From positions 62,001 through 126,000 of the forward strand of contig NC_007901.1 of assembly GCF_000013605.1 (NCBI RefSeq): a stretch of 64,000 nt of DNA, written 5' to 3'. Below, piece after piece: positions 8,522 through 16,600 of this stretch. Under the pieces are notes generated by a model. The model saw nothing but the letters and a program-made list of their open reading frames with translations, made no database searches and was not told the DNA's origin. Numbering within the stretch: the first letter of the stretch is position 1; each line of letters begins with the position of its first letter. This stretch comes from Rhodoferax ferrireducens T118 (lineage in GTDB: Bacteria > Pseudomonadota > Gammaproteobacteria > Burkholderiales > Burkholderiaceae_C). The translations under genes were made by a program, and so were the position numbers.

Positions 8522-8902
8522 ATGAAAATGCAGTCTCTGTTGGGTCTTATCGCCTGCCTGCTCTGGGCCGGCCTCGTGATGTCGGACGCGGTTACTCGCT
8601 CAACCAATGCAATCTTCGGCGTTTCCTCGAAATCCGTTGCTGCACTGGAATGGCGCAAGGAGCTTGTGCTTCACGCTTCGTTCTATGGCTCAGTCCTGGC
8701 AACCTTCCTTGGTGCAACGCACAACTCAGTTTGGTCGTACATCATCGCGGCTGCTTGGGCAGTTCTATGCCTTTGGTATTCGTTCAAGATAGCCGCCTTG
8801 GTGAACGAGAAAGAAGAGATTGAGAGCCGTGTTCGCCATAGAAAAATGGCGGGCCTGGTTCGCAGCATTGTGCGTAGCGAACTAGAGCGCAACCAGTCTT
8901 GA
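8522..8902 (+). CDS. Small membrane protein, 126 aa
   Basis: ATG at 8522. Three hydrophobic segments (about residues 3-21, 45-63, 68-90) suggest an inner-membrane protein with a charged C-terminal tail (EKEEIESRVRHRKMAGLVRSIVRSELERNQ) that may be a cytoplasmic helix. Followed after 39 bp by another small membrane gene; the two share a terminator at 9163-9198. No family recognised. Confidence 0.6.
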   Translation: MKMQSLLGLIACLLWAGLVMSDAVTRSTNAIFGVSSKSVAALEWRKELVLHASFYGSVLATFLGATHNSVWSYIIAAAWAVLCLWYSFKIAALVNEKEEIESRVRHRKMAGLVRSIVRSELERNQS

Positions 8903-8941
8903 TTCTTTTTCACAGGCATATATACTTAAAGGCCATACATC

Positions 8942-9139
8942 ATGCAAAGACTAATTGCCATGCTACCGTCCATTGACGTTTTCAACCTCGTGATGACCTT
9001 AGGTCTGATTGGGTTGTGCTTTGCCATCTACCGCATTGAAAAAGACACCAAGGTGTTTCGGGAGAAAAATCGCCGGGAACGTCAGAACGAAAGCAAACGG
9101 CAGAATATCCCGGACGATCGCACCGCCATCGCCCACTGA
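8942..9139 (+). CDS. Small single-pass membrane protein, 65 aa
   Basis: Residues ~12-30 (VFNLVMTLGLIGLCFAIYRI) form one membrane segment; the rest is highly charged (FREKNRRERQNESKRQ). Probably anchored with a cytoplasmic tail. Same operon as the gene before it. Confidence 0.5.
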   Translation: MQRLIAMLPSIDVFNLVMTLGLIGLCFAIYRIEKDTKVFREKNRRERQNESKRQNIPDDRTAIAH

Positions 9140-9162
9140 TAAGACTCAGTTTCAAAAAACAG

Positions 9163-9198
9163 AAAGCCCCGTCCAATTCATTTGGACGGGGCTTTTTT
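9163..9198 (+). terminator. Rho-independent terminator
   Basis: AAAGCCCCGTCCAA and its complement form a 13-14 bp stem followed by TTTTTT. Ends the 8522-9139 operon. Confidence 0.9.
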
Positions 9199-9248
9199 GT
9201 TGCACTTTTGTGTTAAGCTGATCGAACTTGTGGCTTAGTCCACCGTAA

Positions 9249-9283
9249 CGTCGTCCGTGCAACGCACTGGGGCGGCATATCAA
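9249..9283 (+). promoter_or_regulatory. Recurrent leader hairpin element, copy 6
   Basis: GTCGTC pairs with GGCGGC, then ATATCAA. TTAAGCT about 37 nt upstream is a possible -10. A second hairpin (ACCCG..CGGGT with GGGA/TCCC inside, ~9308-9338) lies before the start of the ATPase gene at 9371. Confidence 0.7.
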
Positions 9284-9370
9284 ACATCCCTTCTCTCGCA
9301 GAAGGAACCCGACCGGGAATCACTCTCCCAGACGGGTCAGTGATTTTCCGGTTTTCCAAAAGGAACCATT

Positions 9371-11266
9371 ATGGAAATTACTGAAAAAGTGACTGACTCG
9401 ACCCTCGTTCGTGCCGGTATCAACGAAAAAAAATTCTTCGAGCGCATGGGCCATCTGTTCGAGTCCAGCTTCAGCGTCCTGGGTGAGCTCATGCAAAATG
9501 CTCGCCGCGCCGGCGCGACGCGCATCGACTTCAACATTGATGCTGAGATGAAAAGTCTGTCGATTCAGGACGACGGCCACGGCATCACCGATTTCGCTGC
9601 CCTGATTAATTTGTGTGATTCGGCCTGGGCCGAGAATGTGGTGCTCGAAGACAAGCCGTTTGGCATGGGCCTGTTCTCGGTGTTTTATGCCGGGGCGTCG
9701 GTCAACTTCCTGTCGAAGGGCAAAAATTTGAGCTTGTCCATTGATGACGTCATCAGCAAGCGCCTTGTGGCGGTCGTGGAGGACAACGCAGCTCCAGCCA
9801 TGGGAGCAATGGTCAGAATCAATGAACTGAACGAAAAGTTCCTCAGGCCCGTCGACTCTTACAAAACAGGCGAGAGGATCGTCAAATTAGCGGCGGTTCA
9901 ACACATCGAGCAATTGAGCAAGGGATTTCCTGTACCTGTGTTCGTCAACGGCATCGAGTTGGAACGACCCCATGCTGAAAACCAGATGGCGTTTACGCTG
10001 ACGGATATTGGTCGAGTCTCCATTGGGGGCATTCACCGCGACAGCGGCACGCCGGCCAGTGTCAGATATCAGCCCGTCCAATATTTGCAGGGGCTTCCGC
10101 TTGGCTTGCTATGGAGCACAACGCCTGATTCCAATCCCATTGTGCATCTCGATTCGGTGCAATTTGTCGCCAAGATGCCCGATCGCAACCAACTCTTTGA
10201 CGCGCATGAGCAGAACGAGGTCATACGAAAAAGCTTGCGATCGACAGCCAAGCAGTTTTTGATCGCGCAAAAAGCCAGTTTGTCGCCCGAGCAAATGGTG
10301 CGTCTTCATTGGGAAGATTGCGCTCTGCTGGGACTGCTGTATTTGTTCAACGACATTTCACTCGTACCCAAGAGCCTGTTTGAAACGGTTTGCGCCGTGA
10401 GGATTTCGTCCGATAGTTACGGTGTTTATGAAGGCACCCCGCACTCAGGGAATGTCGAGCTGGTCAGCCGGCAAGACGTGATTGACGGTGAGATTGTGCC
10501 CTGGATGAACGCGCCCGATTCCGCGGACGATGGTGCCTGGGCATCGGTTTGTCTCAAGGTGATGCAGGCCAATGGCATCAAGTCTTTGAGGGGCACTATT
10601 GATGAAGCACATTGGCTTCATGATTTGTTGCCTTCGGCGTCCGATCTGGACTTTACCGTGACTGCGACCGGTGCTTCGGAAAAAGCTGCAACCTTCTACT
10701 CAGGCAACGACGGCAAATCGGCTGAGATTCGCTTGTGCGACTCCATCTCGGTTCAGGTTACCTCGGCAACTGACCCTGCATTTGCTCGGAATTATCCGGT
10801 GAACAACGACTGGATTCTGGTTCCCGTCAATCCCGAGGAACACGGGGACTTCGATGACAGCTTTCAAGCCTTTGTCTGCCGCGCTAATAACGCATCTGAT
10901 GAGCCGACCGAGGTTTTGTCGTCCTTCCTGGACGAGCATGATCACTATCGCGAAGATTGGGCTGACGAAGATAAGGCTCACTGGAACCAGCTGTTGAACA
11001 ACCTCAATGGCGCACACCTTGCTGCCACCTTGAAGAGCGCTTTTTCTCAGTGTGACGTTCAGTTTGCTGATAGCCACATGTCGCAGATGGCCCTTTGTAC
11101 CTTAGGTCCAGTTGAGGGTCGCCCGATTGCCTATCCGAAACTGAATGTGCGTGCGGTTGACGATGGCACTTTCGAGGCCTTGGCGCACGCTATTGGTGTT
11201 GGTGTCACTGCCACCCAGATCAAGCTGGCGTTTGAAGCGGTTTTCACCCCTGGCGCAACCGCCTAA
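9371..11266 (+). CDS. GHKL-family ATPase (HSP90/MutL-like), 631 aa
   Basis: The N-terminal ~200 residues carry the GHKL ATP-binding motifs: N box ELMQNARRA (E39, N43), G1 box DDGHGI (67-72) and G2 box PFGMGLFS (97-104). This fold is used by HSP90, MutL, gyrase B and many ATPases of defence and conflict systems. The remaining ~400 residues have no domain I can name. GGAACC 7 nt before ATG. The next gene starts 8 nt after its stop, so the two form an operon under leader copy 6. ATPase activity follows from the family; the substrate is unknown. Confidence 0.8.
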   Translation: MEITEKVTDSTLVRAGINEKKFFERMGHLFESSFSVLGELMQNARRAGATRIDFNIDAEMKSLSIQDDGHGITDFAALINLCDSAWAENVVLEDKPFGMGLFSVFYAGASVNFLSKGKNLSLSIDDVISKRLVAVVEDNAAPAMGAMVRINELNEKFLRPVDSYKTGERIVKLAAVQHIEQLSKGFPVPVFVNGIELERPHAENQMAFTLTDIGRVSIGGIHRDSGTPASVRYQPVQYLQGLPLGLLWSTTPDSNPIVHLDSVQFVAKMPDRNQLFDAHEQNEVIRKSLRSTAKQFLIAQKASLSPEQMVRLHWEDCALLGLLYLFNDISLVPKSLFETVCAVRISSDSYGVYEGTPHSGNVELVSRQDVIDGEIVPWMNAPDSADDGAWASVCLKVMQANGIKSLRGTIDEAHWLHDLLPSASDLDFTVTATGASEKAATFYSGNDGKSAEIRLCDSISVQVTSATDPAFARNYPVNNDWILVPVNPEEHGDFDDSFQAFVCRANNASDEPTEVLSSFLDEHDHYREDWADEDKAHWNQLLNNLNGAHLAATLKSAFSQCDVQFADSHMSQMALCTLGPVEGRPIAYPKLNVRAVDDGTFEALAHAIGVGVTATQIKLAFEAVFTPGATA

Positions 11267-11273
11267 TTGTGCG

Positions 11274-11561
11274 ATGAAGCCCATCAATGCCCGGCAAGCC
11301 CGGGCCCTGTGTATGCATGTGACGAAACTGGTGAAGGGTTACCCCTCGCTGGAGGCTTTTGGAGCCACTGGCGAGGTTTGCACGCCCTTCCTGCGCGAGA
11401 TACGTTTACTCGAGACCGCCAAGGCGACGTTGCTCAATGAGCGGCGAATTGACCAGTCTATCTATTGGGACATCGTCAGTCTTTCGGTTTTTGCCGAGTT
11501 TCATGCTGACGATGGTTTCCATGATTTGAGAAAACAACAGGACCCGGCCGCCCCTTCCTGA
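11274..11561 (+). CDS. Hypothetical protein, 95 aa
   Basis: Starts 8 nt after the GHKL ATPase gene (ATG at 11274). Helical, soluble, no family recognised. The tight spacing suggests it works with the ATPase. The hairpin at 11619-11658 closes the unit. Confidence 0.55.
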   Translation: MKPINARQARALCMHVTKLVKGYPSLEAFGATGEVCTPFLREIRLLETAKATLLNERRIDQSIYWDIVSLSVFAEFHADDGFHDLRKQQDPAAPS

Positions 11562-11618
11562 GGCGAGCCAAGCCCTCAACAGAATCCATGCCTTCACCCC
11601 TTGGGGGTGGGGGCGTGT

Positions 11619-11658
11619 GATTCCCCAATCATCTCGCCTGCGGGGTTATTGGGGAATC
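11619..11658 (+). terminator. Hairpin, 11-bp arms, after the ATPase operon
   Basis: GATTCCCCAAT is matched exactly by ATTGGGGAATC. No T-run follows, so it is a probable transcript-end hairpin rather than a classic terminator. Confidence 0.45.
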
Positions 11659-11769
11659 AGGCGCAAGCCTTTCACGTCGCTCATGGTCACCATGCTGCGT
11701 CCTTTCAACCACCCAGAGGGTTTCATGACCCAAAGGGCCATGAACTCTCTCATTTCACTGAGAAATTAA

Positions 11770-11976
11770 ATGGCTTATTTTAAAAATGCTCCCTTGATGA
11801 TTGCAGCTGCGCTGATTGCAGCACTCGGACTGCTGTCAGCATTCGCTTCCAGGGCCGAGCGTACAGTCCACCGGGAAGGCTCGGGCAACCAGGCAGTGGC
11901 CACCGTAGCCCCATCCGAGGGGCAAGAAAGCCCCCTTCAAGGCCGTACCAAGGACGACCGAGTCGCGAGGCCCTGA
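11770..11976 (+). CDS. Small exported or membrane-anchored protein, 68 aa
   Basis: Residues 7-25 (APLMIAAALIAALGLLSAFA) form one hydrophobic stretch, either a signal peptide or an anchor, followed by a charged tail. Unknown function. ATG at 11770 with only a weak site (GAGAAA). Confidence 0.4.
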   Translation: MAYFKNAPLMIAAALIAALGLLSAFASRAERTVHREGSGNQAVATVAPSEGQESPLQGRTKDDRVARP

Positions 11977-11981
11977 CAGTC

Positions 11982-12239
11982 ATGGACTTGCACCCCAACG
12001 AGATCCGTGACTTCTTGGCCCGAGCCCCCAAACGGCGCTCGCCCAACGGGCAAGGATTCGTCAACAACACGCATAGTCGCTTCAAGTGGTTGTGCGACAT
12101 CGCTCACGGAACGCTCAACGAAAAGATCAATCGCCGCGCAGGGGTCTCGGACCCCTGCAAGCCCTGGGTCAACCCGGTGTGGAGCGCCATTCGCCGACAT
12201 AGCCGCAAGAAGCATCGGCAGACCATCGACAGGAGCTAA
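11982..12239 (+). CDS. Hypothetical basic protein, 85 aa
   Basis: Starts 5 nt after the stop at 11976. Rich in Arg, Lys and His (RAPKRRSPNG, RRHSRKKHRQ), so nucleic-acid binding is possible. No family recognised. It precedes dnaN. Confidence 0.45.
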   Translation: MDLHPNEIRDFLARAPKRRSPNGQGFVNNTHSRFKWLCDIAHGTLNEKINRRAGVSDPCKPWVNPVWSAIRRHSRKKHRQTIDRS

Positions 12240-12243
12240 AAAT

Positions 12244-12432
12244 ATGACACCTTCCTTCCTATTGGGAGAGGTCGTGACCACACCAGCCGCGATGCGCGGG
12301 ATGGCTCAATCCGGGTTCCTACGACTACCCAAACGAATACAAAAAGGAGATTGCAATGCAATTCAAACTCACCAGCACACAGGCCCAGCTTTATGGTCTG
12401 CTGCAAGCGGTAAATGGGATCGTTCCCCGTAG
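12244..12432 (+). CDS. Doubtful small ORF overlapping dnaN start
   Basis: ATG at 12244 opens a 62-codon frame that overlaps dnaN by 77 nt. It may instead be untranslated leader for dnaN. No SD of note. Confidence 0.15.
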   Translation: MTPSFLLGEVVTTPAAMRGMAQSGFLRLPKRIQKGDCNAIQTHQHTGPALWSAASGKWDRSP

Positions 12433-13492
12433 CAGTTCACTTGTCATTTTGGGCAATGTGCTGCTCAATACATGCTCTGATGGCCGTATCACGGCAGTCG
12501 GAACTGACCTCGAAGTTGAGGTCAACGCTACGCAACATGTCGGAAGTTTCACCGGCGCTTTGTCCACCACGGTCGAAAGCCGGAAGCTGATGGACATCCT
12601 TCAGACGATGGCCAACGATGAGCCGGTCACGCTGGCATCGGAGAATCCGGACCATCTCGTTCTGACTGGCGCCAATGGCACGTTCAAACTGAGTTGTCTA
12701 CCGGCAGACGACTTTCCCCGCATGGAGATAGCGCCAAACTACCAGGAGACGTTCAGGATCAAGCAGGGGGTTCTCAAGGGGCTGATTGAGAAGACTGGCT
12801 TTGCGATGGCCCTGCATGACATTCGCTACTATTTGATCGGGATGCAGTTTGTGGTCGAAGGTGGCAGGCTCACGGTGTGTACATCTGATGGATTTCGAGT
12901 CGCCACCGATGAAGTGGCCGTTGAATCGTCCATTCCGACGCGCCGGGAGGTCATCTTGCCGCGCAAGAGTGTGCTCGAACTCAAGCGGCTCACGCGCGAC
13001 ACCGATGATCAAGTCGAAGTGCAGCTCAGTGCCAATCAAGCACGCATTCGCTTCGGCGCTCTTGAGTTCGTTACCAAGCTGGTCGAGGGCAAGTTCCCCG
13101 ACATCAGAGCCGTTGTGCCACAGCATAACGACAACGTGGTCACTCTCAGTCGATCTGCTTTGTTGCTGGCCATACAGCGCGCGGCTGTCATCATGAGTCA
13201 AAAGGTCAACGGTGTTCGCTTCATCTTGGACCATGACCTCATTAGTGGCCATCTCAAGGTTGAATCGTCAAACGAGAAGAACGAGACCGTTGATCTGAGC
13301 ATGCCGGTGGAGTACAGCGGCCCCATGGTCGATATTGGCTTCAACGTCAAATACCTTCTGGATGCGTTGCCCACCATGGAGGGTGACGATCTGGTCCTGG
13401 CATTCAGCCATACGCTCGTACCGGGCGCAGCGCTTATGACGCTGCCATCGGACGATCATTTCAAGTACATCCTCATGCCAATGAGAATTTAA
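12356..13492 (+). CDS. dnaN: DNA polymerase III beta subunit (sliding clamp)
   Basis: 378 aa, close to the usual ~366-370. It begins with the clamp-like MQFKLTSTQAQLYGLLQAV and ends with MPMRI, the typical clamp C-terminus (MPMRL) that lines the ring. The three-domain repeat pattern is visible (LSRSALLLAIQRAAVIM starts domain III). AAAAGGAG 6 nt before ATG is a strong site. The clamp rings DNA and holds polymerases. A plasmid-borne clamp is unusual; with the plasmid UmuDC it could supply a replisome or a translesion clamp of the plasmid's own. Confidence 0.95.
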   Translation: MQFKLTSTQAQLYGLLQAVNGIVPRSSSLVILGNVLLNTCSDGRITAVGTDLEVEVNATQHVGSFTGALSTTVESRKLMDILQTMANDEPVTLASENPDHLVLTGANGTFKLSCLPADDFPRMEIAPNYQETFRIKQGVLKGLIEKTGFAMALHDIRYYLIGMQFVVEGGRLTVCTSDGFRVATDEVAVESSIPTRREVILPRKSVLELKRLTRDTDDQVEVQLSANQARIRFGALEFVTKLVEGKFPDIRAVVPQHNDNVVTLSRSALLLAIQRAAVIMSQKVNGVRFILDHDLISGHLKVESSNEKNETVDLSMPVEYSGPMVDIGFNVKYLLDALPTMEGDDLVLAFSHTLVPGAALMTLPSDDHFKYILMPMRI

Positions 13493-13554
13493 GTTAAGAA
13501 GTTCAAGTATGTTCAGACCACAAAGGTTTGGATATACTTGGCCCACGCGTCTGC

Positions 13555-13600
13555 ATTGGACTGGCCTTTCCCAGAAAGGTCAGTCCAATTTTGATTTTTT
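13555..13600 (+). terminator. Terminator after dnaN
   Basis: ATTGGACTG-GCCTTTC and GAAAGGT-CAGTCCAAT arms form a long stem followed by a T-rich tract (TTTTGATTTTTT). Confidence 0.8.
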
Positions 13601-13618
13601 CAGAAGCTTGCTTCTGTA

Positions 13619-13643
13619 CGTCGCTTTTTTAGCGGCATGTCAA
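13619..13643 (+). promoter_or_regulatory. Recurrent leader hairpin element, copy 7
   Basis: GTCGCT pairs with AGCGGC around TTTTT, then ATGTCAA. Compared with copies using GTCGCC/GGCGGC, the last base pair is swapped from C-G to U-A, a compensatory change. Confidence 0.75.
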
Positions 13644-13797
13644 CAAAATCGCTGATTTCGATCAGCGCAGTGAAATCACCTTTTTTAGGTGACCACACTC
13701 ACTGGTTTCTTTTGGTCGGTGCCCCTCAGAGTCTCATGGATTGGGACTGTGAGGGTCATCGACCCGACACGAAAGTATCGAAAGAAAGGAACTGATT

Positions 13798-13962
13798 ATG
13801 AGAACCCAAACGATCACTGCACGACGCATGGCTGCGGCAGGTGTGCCTCTTGAGGACGCACGCTGGTATTTCACGGTTGGTCGCCCCAACGGCTTTAAAG
13901 GCCCAGGTTTTGCCGACCGTGCATCCAAAATCCTGCTAAAGACCTGTGCTCAAAAGCATTGA
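13798..13962 (+). CDS. Small hypothetical protein, 54 aa
   Basis: ATG at 13798 with AAGGAA 7 nt upstream, preceded by leader copy 7 and followed by a clear terminator, so it is a complete transcription unit despite its size. Basic (MRTQTITARRMAAAGVP, KILLKTCAQKH). No family recognised. Confidence 0.65.
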   Translation: MRTQTITARRMAAAGVPLEDARWYFTVGRPNGFKGPGFADRASKILLKTCAQKH

Positions 13963-13966
13963 TGGA

Positions 13967-14004
13967 TCGAGGCCCCGGCTAAACCTGGGGTCTCGAATCT
14001 TTTT
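13967..14004 (+). terminator. Terminator after gene 13798
   Basis: TCGAGGCCCC and GGGGTCTCGA (one G-U pair) form a 10-bp stem followed by ATCTTTTT. Confidence 0.8.
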
Positions 14005-14123
14005 ACCAAAGTTTTGTTCTGTTTTTTCGAGATGCTGTCTGCATCCCGCCCCGTCCACGGCTTCGCGCCACTCCTGTCCTTTTCCCTCTTTCCCTCGCGT
14101 TTTCACCGGCCTTTATTTCCCGA

Positions 14124-14150
14124 GGTTATCCACAATTTGACTGGATAACC
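14124..14150. promoter_or_regulatory. DnaA-box-like site inside an inverted repeat
   Basis: GGTTATCC (14124-14131) and GGATAACC (14143-14150) are inverted copies. The left arm contains TTATCCACA (14126-14134), an exact match to the DnaA box consensus. It lies in a 215-bp stretch without genes between 14005 and 14219. It may be a DnaA or regulator site. A secondary origin role is speculative. Confidence 0.4.
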
Positions 14151-14219
14151 TGACCTGTCTTTGACCCGAAACCCGCACCGAAGCTTGATACTTCTGATGT
14201 GCTGAATATTTAAGCACGG

Positions 14220-15245
14220 TCAGTAGCTGAAATTGTATTTTGGCTCTTGGTAAAGCTTATTCATGGGCAGCTTGAGCAATTGAGCCCCTTCGGCGTACGC
14301 GGGCCAATGCTGCGTTTGCAGGCATTGTTTGTACTGTGCCAGCAACTCGCGCACCCGCTTGCTGCCAAAGCCCCAAAACGTGTCTTTGTCAGCCTCGTAA
14401 ACGATGGTGGCGTGAGGACTCTCTTTTTCGGCGACCAGAAAAGTCATGATGATATTGCGCCCTTCTGGCACGAAGCGGGAATAGCCTTCCATGTAAAAGG
14501 CAGCTTGAATGTGATAACCGAACTTCCCTGCGTCGTACTTGAAGCGGTCATAGCGCGCATCGATGGCGGTTTTGATATCCAGGATGATGTTTTCCACCGT
14601 CAGGTCCATCCTGGCCTTGCAAGTTACCCCAGTCAGCAGATCGACCCAGTAATAATTTCGTTCAGTGGCCCCCAGATCCACCAGGTCGGCCATGGTGAAC
14701 GACTCGCTGTCAGTGCGGATGACGGAGGTCGCCAGCACCCGTCTGGCGCAGTCTTGAATACTCGCCATTTCCGAGGGCAGGAGAATGCGCTTTTTCGGGT
14801 TGGTCTGCTCGAAAGTCTTGTAGGCTTTGGTCAAGCGAACCCCTTGCCTTTCCACGCACGGATAGACCACGTACCTGGTCTTGAAGATGTGGGGCTCCAG
14901 TACGGCGCAGTGAACGGCGGTTCCGAACATAAAGGCCCGGTTGGGTTCGTCCTTACCCGCTGCCCGCAATTGCGCGCGATGCTGGCGCTGGGCCATCAGA
15001 TGCGCCGCCGACCGGTCCATGAGCTTGAGTGCACTTGAACTCGCAGCGAAATCGTCGCTGTGGTATTCCTCATCAGTGCTATCAAACCACACGGCCGTAC
15101 GGTCCGCAGTCCAAGTCAATTTCCGACCGTCCAGCGCGTAGGCTGGAAGCCGGAGGCCTGGCAGGGGAGTCGCTAGTGGAATGCCGCCGCCACTGACGAG
15201 AGTAAGTCTCGGGGTGTTCCTGTTTCTGAATTGATCGTTTGTCAT
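14220..15245 (-). CDS. RecE/ExoVIII-like PD-(D/E)XK exonuclease
   Basis: 341 aa. FMFGTAVHCAVLEP (residues ~105-118) is the helix typical of the RecE C-terminal nuclease. The core is ARMDLTVENIILDIKTA followed by YHIQAAFYMEGY, giving the D...(D)xK plus QAAFY pattern of PDDEXK exonucleases of the RecE / DUF3799 group. Such enzymes degrade one strand of dsDNA from the 5' end for single-strand-annealing recombination. No RecT-like annealing protein is recognisable next to it. ATG at 15245. Confidence 0.75.
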   Translation of the reverse strand: MTNDQFRNRNTPRLTLVSGGGIPLATPLPGLRLPAYALDGRKLTWTADRTAVWFDSTDEEYHSDDFAASSSALKLMDRSAAHLMAQRQHRAQLRAAGKDEPNRAFMFGTAVHCAVLEPHIFKTRYVVYPCVERQGVRLTKAYKTFEQTNPKKRILLPSEMASIQDCARRVLATSVIRTDSESFTMADLVDLGATERNYYWVDLLTGVTCKARMDLTVENIILDIKTAIDARYDRFKYDAGKFGYHIQAAFYMEGYSRFVPEGRNIIMTFLVAEKESPHATIVYEADKDTFWGFGSKRVRELLAQYKQCLQTQHWPAYAEGAQLLKLPMNKLYQEPKYNFSY

Positions 15246-15501
15246 AGGTTCAGATTACATGAGCGGCCTGTTTCGGCAAGCTATTTTTCGGTCCTCGAAT
15301 CCGCCTCCTCGATAACTTGACAGCCAGAGCTTTTATGTAATTCTGTCCATATGTCAAATTTCAAACAGTCCCATGCATCCGAACGAGCCGCGCTAGAACA
15401 CCCGGTTTGTTACAGTTTTTTCACCACAAGTGGCGTTTCCGACGAAGAAAACGCAGGGTTTTATGGCTTGTTGGGCACTCTTAACTAGGTATCCTAAGAA
15501 T
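15246..15501. promoter_or_regulatory. Divergent promoter region
   Basis: 256 bp between the leftward exonuclease gene and the rightward gene at 15502. TTGACA at 15317-15322 is a good -35 candidate, but a well-spaced -10 is not clear. CATATGTCAA at about 15347 resembles the tail of the leader element but has no hairpin. Confidence 0.3.
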
Positions 15502-16539
15502 ATGCGTTTTACCTCCCCATTTAACGGCTCGCCTCGTATTTCAGACTTGCCTGAAATAGTTTTCGCAAGCAGCCCCGAGGGGCTTGTCTCGAAGGGCGAC
15601 TTTGCATCCATGCGGCGCTATTTGATGCTGTCGGGTGACCACGAAGGCCAGGACCGTGCGCGAACAGCATTGCTTCAGGCCGCAGCAAATAATCTCGCTT
15701 GCACGCCGGCGAAGCGCGTCGTTCGGATTCGCCTGTATGCATGGCCTGTGACAGTGGCCTATAGAACCGGTGTGCAAATGCCATCGACCATGGGTATTGG
15801 CATAGCCCAGCAGCCGCAGGTCGTGCTCAAACTCAGGGAATTGTGGAGCCGCGCTTTCGGTGCGGCCAACGGCGTTTTGGTCAGTCCGCTGTCTTCGTGT
15901 ACCCATGTCAACTCGGTGTTGTCTGTTGGCCCCATCGCCATTCGCGATTGCGTGCGTCACGGCATCTCGATCCTGGAAGGCAAGCCGCAAACCCGGGCCT
16001 GGACATTCGATGCGGATGGAATTCGGATGGAGCAGGCCTCGCCCGAGTTGCCGGCCACCTTCCTTTTCGGCGCTTATGTGTGTTGGGACTTCAATGGCCA
16101 AGAGCCTGAATTGAGCTTGACGCCTGATGTCACGTTTGAAATGCAACAGCTCGCGCGGGGCTTGTTCACCAGCCAGCGCGATTCTGTCGAGTCGGTGCAC
16201 GTGGGGGAGCCTGTCGTGTATCACGAGGCCGTTACGCAGGCACAGGGCATGCTGTTGTCTGCAATGTTGCGCCGGTCGGTCTTTTTGGGCAGAGCACTCG
16301 ATTTGACCACGCGTGTTGAACAAGACAGTTTGCAAGTGCAAGCCATGTATGTTGACCCCAACAATGATGATGACCTGTCCATCGAGTGGTCCTACAACAA
16401 CCTCTGGCGCCCAGGAAACCACCTCACTGAGATCAGTGCGATGGTCGAACAGGAAGCGCTCGCCATCCAGCGGCGTCAGCAAGTCCCTGAAAGCCCCTGC
16501 ATCCCCAGTTTGTTCGAGCAGTCCTCGAAGTTTCACTAA
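15502..16539 (+). CDS. Hypothetical protein, 345 aa
   Basis: I do not recognise it. ATG at 15502 is chosen (MRFTSPFNGSPRISDL); an in-frame ATG at 15472 is an alternative. A soluble alpha/beta protein, no signal peptide. It precedes the metal-binding-family gene by 61 bp and may be cotranscribed with it, in the same region as the RecE-like nuclease and dnaN, so a DNA-metabolism role is possible but unproven. Confidence 0.6.
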   Translation: MRFTSPFNGSPRISDLPEIVFASSPEGLVSKGDFASMRRYLMLSGDHEGQDRARTALLQAAANNLACTPAKRVVRIRLYAWPVTVAYRTGVQMPSTMGIGIAQQPQVVLKLRELWSRAFGAANGVLVSPLSSCTHVNSVLSVGPIAIRDCVRHGISILEGKPQTRAWTFDADGIRMEQASPELPATFLFGAYVCWDFNGQEPELSLTPDVTFEMQQLARGLFTSQRDSVESVHVGEPVVYHEAVTQAQGMLLSAMLRRSVFLGRALDLTTRVEQDSLQVQAMYVDPNNDDDLSIEWSYNNLWRPGNHLTEISAMVEQEALAIQRRQQVPESPCIPSLFEQSSKFH

Positions 16540-16600
16540 AAAAATGAGTTGCCAAAACAAGTTTGTTCTGTAGATTGAATGCAACTCAGGAGAAATACAC

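Noticed and set aside
15340..15360. CATATGTCAA near 15347 as another leader element
   Set aside because: No hairpin upstream and no CGTYG arm.
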